Shown: piece by piece, positions 1 through 5,431 of the stretch
Layout: each line of letters starts with the position of its first letter
How positions within the stretch are numbered: the first letter of the stretch is position 1
Origin: Deltaproteobacteria bacterium UBA796
GTDB lineage: Bacteria > Myxococcota_A > UBA796
Assembly: GCA_002296975.1 (NCBI GenBank)
Contig: DBIS01000242.1
Span: 1 to 5,667 of the forward strand
Length of the DNA stretch: 5,667 bases
Reading direction: 5' to 3'
The notes under the pieces: model-generated
What the model was told of the DNA's origin: nothing
Seen by the model: the letters and a program-made list of their open reading frames with translations, nothing else
Database searches by the model: none
Translations under genes and position numbers: made by a program

Positions 1-304
1 CGCCCTGGTGTGGTCCATCTGTGGCGCGATGAGCCTCACACCTTGGCTGGGGCTATTCCTCTACCCAGCGTGGTGGCCACTGCTCCTCTTGGGTCAACTC
101 AGTTTTATTGGGGCCACCTTAAGGCTGCGACACCGACTCGACGCGCGCAGATGGCTGGCGCTGTTTGCCCCAGTCGGGTTTTTCTTAATCGGCTGTGTCA
201 GCTTTTGGTCGATGGTCCAGACCACCCGCAAAGGCGGCATCCACTGGCGCGGAACCTTTTACCCGATCAAAGCCTTGGTCGAGGGCCAACGGGTGAAAAT
301 CTAA
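1..304 (+). CDS. Family 2 glycosyltransferase, C-terminal membrane part (5' end outside window)
   Basis: This is the last 100 residues of a protein open through the left edge; the frame is set by bases 2-4 and the stop is TAA at 302-304. Two hydrophobic stretches are visible, roughly residues 10-37 and 48-68 of the fragment, separated by a basic loop (Arg-Leu-Arg-His-Arg). They are followed by a cytoplasmic-looking tail with Gly-Gly-Ile-His-Trp-Arg-Gly-Thr-Phe-Tyr-Pro. The 'gly-gly-x-x-Trp-Arg-Gly-Thr-x-Tyr-Pro' ending after C-terminal membrane helices is, from family knowledge, typical of membrane-anchored GT2 enzymes such as those acting on lipids or carotenoids. The catalytic domain with its DxD motif would lie upstream and cannot be seen, so substrate and exact family are unknown. 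The GTG at 8-10 and the in-frame ATG at 29-31 are internal codons, not likely starts. The VOC gene follows after 40 bases on the same strand. Confidence 0.7.
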   Translation, partial: ALVWSICGAMSLTPWLGLFLYPAWWPLLLLGQLSFIGATLRLRHRLDARRWLALFAPVGFFLIGCVSFWSMVQTTRKGGIHWRGTFYPIKALVEGQRVKI

Positions 305-344
305 AGGGCTATGCCCGCCGATTAAGCCGAGATATAGGCCCATC

Positions 345-761
345 ATGAAGTATTTGCACACCATGGTTCGCGTCTATAATTTGGACGCCGCTCTCCACTT
401 TTTTTCGCTCCTCGGGCTCAATCAAACCCGGCGAAAAGATGTGGAAGGCGCCCGGTTTTCCTTGGTTTTTTTATCGACTGGCCCCAATGACCCCGAGCTT
501 GAGCTCACCCACAACTGGGACGAAAAAGAGCACTACTCAAGCGGCAGAAACTTTGGTCATATCGCCTATGAAGTAGACGACATCTACACCCTTTGCCAGC
601 AGCTAAAAGATGCTGGCGTTACGATTTTACGCCCCCCAAGAGATGGCCGAATGGCTTTTGTTCGCAGCCCAGACCAGATCAGCGTGGAGTTGCTACAAAA
701 AGGCGACCCTCTGCCCATCTGCGAGCCCTGGGCATCGATGGCCTCAGTGGGTGAGTGGTAA
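345..761 (+). CDS. gloA: Glyoxalase I-like (lactoylglutathione lyase) VOC-family enzyme
   Basis: This is a 138-residue protein, close to the 135 of E. coli GloA. Glyoxalase I converts the hemithioacetal of methylglyoxal and glutathione to S-lactoylglutathione in the cytoplasm. The fold is two beta-alpha-beta-beta-beta modules. It opens Met-Lys-Tyr-Leu-His-Thr-Met-Val-Arg-Val, matching the GloA start, which supports the ATG at 345. All four metal ligands are present: His5, Glu53 (in Glu-Leu-Thr-His-Asn-Trp), His72 (Gly-His-Ile-Ala-Tyr-Glu-Val) and Glu115 (Ser-Val-Glu-Leu-Leu-Gln). The helix near residues 18-24 (Phe-Phe-Ser-Leu-Leu-Gly-Leu) looks one residue shorter than in usual homologs. The C-terminal segment Glu-Pro-Trp-Ala-Ser-Met extends beyond E. 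coli GloA; I recall it in a branch of proteobacterial VOC proteins. Real substrate and thiol cofactor are not proven by sequence. No strong Shine-Dalgarno is seen. The gene could be read through from the glycosyltransferase 40 bases upstream. Confidence 0.88.
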   Translation: MKYLHTMVRVYNLDAALHFFSLLGLNQTRRKDVEGARFSLVFLSTGPNDPELELTHNWDEKEHYSSGRNFGHIAYEVDDIYTLCQQLKDAGVTILRPPRDGRMAFVRSPDQISVELLQKGDPLPICEPWASMASVGEW

Positions 762-784
762 ATCCACCAAGCCCATGCTGAGCT
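762..784. other. Short convergent intergenic gap without a clear terminator
   Basis: Only 23 bases separate the stop of the VOC gene (plus) from the stop of the cysteine-rich lipoprotein (minus). The sequence around the gap has only tiny stems (GTGG/CCAC across the VOC stop, and CTGA/TCAG with a three-base loop) and no T-run in either direction. Transcripts of the two genes probably overlap or end by a factor-dependent route. Confidence 0.4.
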
Positions 785-1303
785 TCAGTCCCCCGCTGCA
801 CACGCCTCGATAATGCGCTCAATCGCGCCAGCCTGGGCAGGGTGGGCCAAGTCTTGGGCATCCACGGCCAAAAAAATCGGCGCCTTGTCTGCAAAGGGCA
901 AATCACAGATGCCAGAGTCTAAATAGCAACCGGGATGAGCGGCGAAACCCGCTTTCGAAACCTCATCGCAGCTCATCGCGCCGTCGACGCCATCTTTGAA
1001 GGCAGTTTGAAGACACACCAGATTGCGTGATAAAAAGACCTGACCCGCTTCACTCACATCCGGATAGATTTCCCACATAAAACGTTCGGCATATTTGAGC
1101 CCATAGCCCAAAGGATAACCCTGCTCTCCACATCCTTTTCTGCCGTTCACATACCCGTCTGCACAACGGTAAAACCCACCAGGATCATCAAGCAGTGCGG
1201 CCCCGTCGGCCACCGTGCAGGCAGGCGCCTTTACTTCAGCACAAGCCCCAAGCGCAGAACTGAGCACCCAAAAAGTCGGCATGCATGGAATGGAGAAGGC
1301 CAA
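785..1303 (-). CDS. Small cysteine-rich lipoprotein with a stanniocalcin-like cysteine framework
   Basis: This protein has 172 residues from a TTG start at 1303, or 165 from the ATG at 1286. I prefer TTG: it gives a 20-residue signal peptide and has GGTGGG (1313-1318) nine bases upstream, whereas the ATG leaves only 13 residues before the lipobox. An in-frame stop lies upstream, with no ATG or GTG between it and the TTG. The n-region has no Lys or Arg, which is unusual. The lipobox is Leu-Gly-Ala-Cys21, predicting a lipidated envelope protein. The mature part has eight further cysteines, at 29, 47, 58, 97, 112, 126, 133 and 168, an even number fitting four periplasmic disulfides. Motifs include Gly-x-x-Phe-x-x-x-x-Leu-x-Cys-Leu (87-98) and Cys-Tyr-x-x-x-x-x-Cys (126-133). 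The spacing resembles animal stanniocalcin (see findings). No catalytic motif is seen and the function is unknown. The gene converges on the VOC gene with 23 bases between stops. Confidence 0.8.
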   Translation of the reverse strand: MAFSIPCMPTFWVLSSALGACAEVKAPACTVADGAALLDDPGGFYRCADGYVNGRKGCGEQGYPLGYGLKYAERFMWEIYPDVSEAGQVFLSRNLVCLQTAFKDGVDGAMSCDEVSKAGFAAHPGCYLDSGICDLPFADKAPIFLAVDAQDLAHPAQAGAIERIIEACAAGD

Positions 1304-1336
1304 TGTCGCATACCCACCAAAATATGAACCTATCCG

Positions 1337-1365
1337 ATTCTCTCACCACATCGTGAGCGTCACAA
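1337..1365 (-). promoter_or_regulatory. Candidate sigma70-type promoter for the cysteine-rich lipoprotein
   Basis: On the minus strand TTGTGA (1360-1365) and GAGAAT (1337-1342) sit 17 bases apart, each matching four of six bases of the -35 and -10 consensus. Transcription would start near 1330, giving a leader of about 27 bases that contains the GGTGGG at 1313-1318 and ends at the TTG start at 1303. The geometry is sensible, but each box is weak and such matches occur by chance. No comparably good pair was seen for the divergent MATE gene on the plus strand. Confidence 0.25.
1342..1357. repeat. Inverted repeat CTCAC-N6-GTGAG in the divergent spacer
   Basis: Two perfect 5-base arms (1342-1346 and 1353-1357) are separated by six bases, in the only divergent intergenic region of the window. 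The site almost fills the spacer of the candidate minus-strand promoter, where a repressor or a MerR-like activator would bind. The arms are short, so it may be chance. No regulator gene is present nearby to pair with it. Confidence 0.2.
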
Positions 1366-1393
1366 GCACTTCGGAGCGATTAGTCCAGCCACA

Positions 1394-2728
1394 ATGCCTC
1401 TCTTACCTGCTGCCAACCGCACCAAACGCATCGTCACCCTCAGCTTGCCGATCATCGGCGGCATGGCCAGCCAAAACATACTCAACTTGGTCGACACCGC
1501 CATGGTGGGTACCTTGGGTGATGTCGCTTTGGCCGCCACAGGTATGGGTAGTTTTGCGATATTCATGGCGTTCAGCATCATCATGGGACTGAGCGCTGGC
1601 GTACAGGCGATCGCTGCACGACGCTTGGGTGAAGGCCGTCATGGGCAGACTGCAGTCGCCCTCAACACGGGCATCATTTTGGCCTTGATTTGGGCAGTGC
1701 CGTGGACGATGCTCGGCCACACCCTCGCCCCAAAAATGTTCGACTTTTTATTGGACGATCCTGCTGTTTTAGCTGAGGCCGTGCCCTATTTTAGAACCCG
1801 ATTATTGGCCACACTGGCTGTTGGCCTCAACTTTTCCTTTCGCGGCTACTGGAATGGCGTCAACAAACCCAAATTATATATGGGCACCCTCGTGCTCAGC
1901 CATATCTGCAATTTGTTTTTAAACTGGGTCTTGATTTACGGTAATTTGGGTGCACCAGCGATGGGGACCTTGGGTGCAGCGACCGCCAGCGCCATCGCGA
2001 CCTACGTGGCCGCGGCCACCTATATGATCGCTGGATTTTACCTGGCCAGAGGAAATGGCTTCCTTAAGGTACTGCCCTCAAAACTCGACTTTAAGCACCT
2101 CATAAAGCTGGCGATACCAGCCTCGATGGCCCAGTTTTTCATGGCCACTGGATACACGGCGCTAATGTGGATCGTCGCCCAAACCGGCACATCGGCCTTG
2201 GCTGCGGCGAATGTCCTGCTCACCGTCACCCTCGTCCCTATCTTGGTGGGCCTTGGCTTTGGATTTGTAGCAGCCTCCATGGTGGGTCAGGCCCTCGGGC
2301 GTGGCGACGTACGCGACGCTGAGGCCTGGGGCTGGGACACCGTCAAAATAGCGGTGATTGTGGTGGGCAGCATGGGCCTGCCGATGGTCCTGATACCTCA
2401 AACCTTATTGTCCTGCTTTTTGCACGACCCGCTCACCAGGGAGATCGCAGTCGATGCTTTGCGTTTGGTGGGCGCCACGATGGGGATCGACGCGGTTGGC
2501 CTCGTGTTGCTCAACGCCATGTACGGCGCCGGTCATAGCCGCCCCGTCTTCGTGGTCGGCACCACGCTCCAGTGGGGGATGGGTCTTCCTTTGGCCTATT
2601 TGGCAGGGCCCGTCATGGGCCTCGACTTGGTCTGGATTTGGGGGGCGATTTTGTTGTACCGGGGCGGGCAATCCGCGATTTATGCCCATATGTGGCGAGG
2701 ACGAGGCTGGTCTGAGGTGGAACTCTAA
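1394..2728 (+). CDS. MATE-family efflux transporter (NorM/DinF type)
   Basis: This 444-residue inner-membrane protein has the usual MATE length and about 12 membrane helices, in two six-helix halves (roughly 12-216 and 237-431). MATE proteins export cationic drugs and other organic compounds in exchange for protons or sodium. Helix 1 carries Asn-Leu-Val-Asp34-Thr-Ala-Met-Val-Gly, placing Asp34 where NorM has its cation-coupling aspartate. Asp366 in helix 10 is a plausible second acidic site. Family-type repeats appear in both halves: Gly-Leu-Ser-Ala-Gly-Val-Gln-Ala (65-72) with Arg-Arg-Leu-Gly-Glu-Gly, and Gly-Phe-Val-Ala-Ala-Ser-Met-Val-Gly-Gln-Ala-Leu-Gly (290-302). Pro19 is also typical of helix 1. 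ATG 1394 gives a standard MATE N-terminus and no other start is available just upstream; a GGAG lies too far away (about 17 bases) to be a good ribosome site. The substrate cannot be told. It is divergent from the cysteine-rich lipoprotein and 44 bases upstream of the PHP lipoprotein. Confidence 0.93.
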   Translation: MPLLPAANRTKRIVTLSLPIIGGMASQNILNLVDTAMVGTLGDVALAATGMGSFAIFMAFSIIMGLSAGVQAIAARRLGEGRHGQTAVALNTGIILALIWAVPWTMLGHTLAPKMFDFLLDDPAVLAEAVPYFRTRLLATLAVGLNFSFRGYWNGVNKPKLYMGTLVLSHICNLFLNWVLIYGNLGAPAMGTLGAATASAIATYVAAATYMIAGFYLARGNGFLKVLPSKLDFKHLIKLAIPASMAQFFMATGYTALMWIVAQTGTSALAAANVLLTVTLVPILVGLGFGFVAASMVGQALGRGDVRDAEAWGWDTVKIAVIVVGSMGLPMVLIPQTLLSCFLHDPLTREIAVDALRLVGATMGIDAVGLVLLNAMYGAGHSRPVFVVGTTLQWGMGLPLAYLAGPVMGLDLVWIWGAILLYRGGQSAIYAHMWRGRGWSEVEL

Positions 2729-2760
2729 ATAGACCTGCTGGGCTTGAAGGCCATTTCTGG

Positions 2761-2782
2761 TTATTTTTTCGCATGAAAATAA
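2761..2782 (+). repeat. AT-rich inverted repeat enclosing the start codon of the PHP lipoprotein
   Basis: TTATTTT (2761-2767) and AAAATAA (2776-2782) are perfect reverse complements with an eight-base loop that includes the ATG at 2773. No Shine-Dalgarno sequence is visible in the preceding 44-base gap. The all-A/T stem would be weak, so it could be an unstructured AU-rich initiation region rather than a functional hairpin. The 44-base gap shows no convincing intrinsic terminator, so read-through from the MATE gene is possible. Confidence 0.35.
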
Positions 2783-5430
2783 AAGCCCCTTCTCATTTAC
2801 CCATCCTGCTCCTCTCGCTCATCGCCATCGGCTGTGGTGGAACAACCGATAAAAATGAGTTCGAGGGTGAAAGCGGCACCGGTGGACCCGACCTCACTGA
2901 GCCCCTTGGCGACAACCAAAGTCGTGCCGGCCAGGTCAGCGACGAAGCGGCACTCATCGGTGGGATTTCCGCTGAAGGAAAATCCGGTGACTTCAAGATT
3001 TACAACGCCAAGGTCAGCTTTATCATTCAGGCACCGGGCGATTCCAACTACTATGTGGGCTACGGCGGGTCGCTGATCGACGCCGACATCGTGCGCCCTG
3101 AAGGGATGATGGGCCAAGATGTGATCGATGACGCTTCGATGATGGTCGGCTTAGGAAGAATGTTTTCCGCCGAGACGGTCGAAGTTTTAAACGACGGGTC
3201 CGACGGAGAACCGGCGATTATCCGCACCATGGGCGGGGTAGAACCTTTGCGTTTGCTCACCGGCACAGTCGAAACCCCTACCCTCATCCCGCAGCGAGAT
3301 GTGGACATCATCACCGACTACATCTTGGAGCCAAACTCCCACCTTCTGCGCATCGAGAGCACCATCTCTTGGCTGGACGACCCCACCCCGATCCAGCTCG
3401 CAGAATTCATGTTCATGGCTGCCGACATTACCGATGGGTACCAACACACCGTCGGCTATAGCGACGCCGATCCTGAAACCTATGGATACAACGCCATCGT
3501 TGGGCGCCGTCACGAGATCGCGGTGGCCGTCTTACAAGGCGAGGAGCGTGATGTGTTCTCCATGAACACCGTACTCGAGGCACTCGGCAACATCGGTCCG
3601 CTCTTGCTGGGCTCGAACCCCATGCAAACCTTGTCCAATGGCGATGTCGTCAACTGGACTCGCTATGTGGGGGTCGGTGCAGACCTCGCACAGATCACCG
3701 ACGACTGGCATGATCTCCGCGATGAGGCCACTGAAGTTTTGGGCGGCACGGTCACGGCGGACGGCCAGCCTGTCGCGGGGGCGCGGGTCCACTTTTTGGA
3801 TGCCGACGGCCAGCCTTTGACCTTCGCTCAAACGAATGCCGATGGCCAGTACAGTGCTGTTTTGCCCAAAAACAAAGCCGCGACCGTTGTCGCCGAGTCA
3901 CGTGGGCCCGGCGTGTACTTCGATCGTGAGCCTGGCTCTGGTTGGCTCGGCCCCTACAATGCGCCATCGGTCGCCCACGATGCCATTACCAGTCTGGCGG
4001 GGGCTGCGACTGCCGTGCCATTTTCTCCCGGGTTTGGGTTTTCGGACGCCCAAGCATCAGGCCCCAGCACCGCCCTTCAACTTACCCCTCCAGCCACCCT
4101 CATCGTCAGAATTGAGGACGGGGGATCAGCCATGGTCCGCGTGGCCTTTTCCAACCCCGACATCGATACAAATCCAGCGATTATTCCCGCCCGCCCCGCG
4201 GGACAAATGGCCTACCAATACATTCGCGATGGCTCGGGCACCATCCCTATCGAACCCGGTGAGTACACCATCATCGTGTCGAGGGGCACCACCCACGAGG
4301 CCTACACCCAAACCATCAACCTCGCCCAAGGCGAAGTCCGTGAAATGCAGGTTAACCTCGAAAAATCGGTGGATACCGATGGGTTCTGGTCTCTCGACCC
4401 CCATAGTCACGCAGCGCCAAGCGGCGACGGGTCTATCTCGATGGAAGGGCGGCTTACGGTTCATGCAGCCCACGATATCGATGTTCATTTTGGTACAGAT
4501 CACGACAATGTCGCAGATTATCGCCCACTGCTTGCGCCCTTGGGCCTAGACGACCGCCTGGTGAGCATCGTCGCCGACGAGGTGAGCCCAACCATGCGAG
4601 GCCACCACAACGCTTATCCGCTCGAAGTCGTGAAAGATGCCACCAACGGTGGTGCATTTCTATGGTGGCGGGACATCCGTGCATGGCTGGACACAGAGGG
4701 CCTTCACGACGGAATCCGTGCAATGGCCTCTGACGGCGATGTCATTCTGCAAGCGAACCACCCCACCGGCAGCTCAGGACTGTTCGACAGTGCCTTTTAC
4801 AATAGCAGCACCGGCGACATTGGCAGGCCCGACTACTGGGGCGACAGTTTTGAGGCATTTGAGCTCTTGAACGATGGTAACTTCGAGTCGGTGCTCCCCT
4901 ATTATTTGGACATGCTCAACCGTGGACTCACCCCAACACCTGTGGGCGTATCCGATAGCCACTCTCACCTCGGCGGCGCGGGCGAAAACAGAACTTGGGT
5001 GCCTCTCGATGTGGCCGACACCGCCAGTTTTAGCAACGATGATGTGCGTACAGCCATCCGCAGCGCAGGCACAATCGTCAGCCGTGGTCCTTTGTTTGTC
5101 CCCACCATCGACGGCGAATGGGCGCCCGGAACGACCCACACAGGGCCCGTACAACTCGAGGTCGAGGTGCGCGTACCAAGCTGGATAGTGGTCGACACCC
5201 TGCACATTTTTGAAAATGGTGTGGCGGTGCAAACCATCGCCATCGATGGTCATGCCAGCATCGAACTCAACCCCGAGATGGATGCTGTGTATGTGCTCAC
5301 CGTCACCGGAGATGAGCCCATGGCGCCGGTCTACCCTGGCCGCACCCCATGGGCTGCAGCGCAGGCTTTCTTTGTCGATGTTGATGGCGACGGGTGGACC
5401 CCATCGCTGCCACCGCTCAATTTAGACTGA
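2773..5430 (+). CDS. Lipoprotein with carboxypeptidase-regulatory-like and CehA/McbA-type PHP metallohydrolase domains
   Basis: This is an 885-residue secreted lipoprotein. The signal peptide has Lys2 and Lys4, a Leu/Ile-rich core and a lipobox ending Ala-Ile-Gly-Cys21. A Gly/Asp/Glu-rich linker runs to about 57, and a beta-rich region of unknown family covers about 58-320. A carboxypeptidase-regulatory-like beta-sandwich lies at about 322-375 (Gly-Gly-Thr-Val-Thr-Ala-Asp-Gly-Gln-Pro-Val-Ala-Gly-Ala). Another beta region spans about 438-530. The PHP hydrolase domain is about 534-775. Its metal-site motifs are His544-Ser-His546, Thr-Asp576-His577-Asp578, Glu603, Gly-His611-His612-Asn, Asn-His663-Pro and Ser-Asp728-Ser-His730, all expected for CehA/McbA-type hydrolases. 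A final beta domain ends in Asp869-Val-Asp-Gly-Asp-Gly-Trp, a possible calcium loop. The CehA/McbA founders hydrolyse carbamates or decarboxylate, but most relatives have no known substrate; a phosphoester or other ester is equally possible. The start at 2773 is supported by the signal peptide. It ends one base from the convergent QueE-like ORF. Confidence 0.9.
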   Translation: MKIKAPSHLPILLLSLIAIGCGGTTDKNEFEGESGTGGPDLTEPLGDNQSRAGQVSDEAALIGGISAEGKSGDFKIYNAKVSFIIQAPGDSNYYVGYGGSLIDADIVRPEGMMGQDVIDDASMMVGLGRMFSAETVEVLNDGSDGEPAIIRTMGGVEPLRLLTGTVETPTLIPQRDVDIITDYILEPNSHLLRIESTISWLDDPTPIQLAEFMFMAADITDGYQHTVGYSDADPETYGYNAIVGRRHEIAVAVLQGEERDVFSMNTVLEALGNIGPLLLGSNPMQTLSNGDVVNWTRYVGVGADLAQITDDWHDLRDEATEVLGGTVTADGQPVAGARVHFLDADGQPLTFAQTNADGQYSAVLPKNKAATVVAESRGPGVYFDREPGSGWLGPYNAPSVAHDAITSLAGAATAVPFSPGFGFSDAQASGPSTALQLTPPATLIVRIEDGGSAMVRVAFSNPDIDTNPAIIPARPAGQMAYQYIRDGSGTIPIEPGEYTIIVSRGTTHEAYTQTINLAQGEVREMQVNLEKSVDTDGFWSLDPHSHAAPSGDGSISMEGRLTVHAAHDIDVHFGTDHDNVADYRPLLAPLGLDDRLVSIVADEVSPTMRGHHNAYPLEVVKDATNGGAFLWWRDIRAWLDTEGLHDGIRAMASDGDVILQANHPTGSSGLFDSAFYNSSTGDIGRPDYWGDSFEAFELLNDGNFESVLPYYLDMLNRGLTPTPVGVSDSHSHLGGAGENRTWVPLDVADTASFSNDDVRTAIRSAGTIVSRGPLFVPTIDGEWAPGTTHTGPVQLEVEVRVPSWIVVDTLHIFENGVAVQTIAIDGHASIELNPEMDAVYVLTVTGDEPMAPVYPGRTPWAAAQAFFVDVDGDGWTPSLPPLNLD

Positions 5431-5431
5431 C

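Noticed and set aside
10..348. 112-codon plus-strand open frame overlapping the glycosyltransferase tail
   Set aside because: It is an alternative frame of a segment whose other frame shows membrane helices and the conserved Trp-Arg-Gly-Thr-x-Tyr-Pro ending.
762..784. Possible bidirectional terminator between the convergent VOC and lipoprotein genes
   Set aside because: Only 4-base stems and no T-run on either strand.
1215..1592. 125-codon plus-strand open frame spanning the divergent spacer
   Set aside because: It overlaps both the cysteine-rich lipoprotein and the MATE start in the wrong frame; its composition is non-protein-like and it would cross two well-supported genes.
2729..2772. 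Possible intrinsic terminator between the MATE and PHP genes (T-run at 2762-2769)
   Set aside because: The T-run is not preceded by a GC-rich stem; GGGCTTGAAGGCC is not self-complementary.
3836..4549. 237-codon open frame on the plus strand inside the PHP lipoprotein gene
   Set aside because: It is a frame-shifted shadow: rich in Pro, Ser and Arg, without recognisable domains, and wholly inside a gene with clear motifs in the other frame.
4774..5253. 159-codon open frame on the minus strand inside the PHP lipoprotein gene
   Set aside because: It is antisense to the conserved PHP motifs, has His/Cys-rich random composition and no family resemblance; it arises from the GC-rich coding strand.
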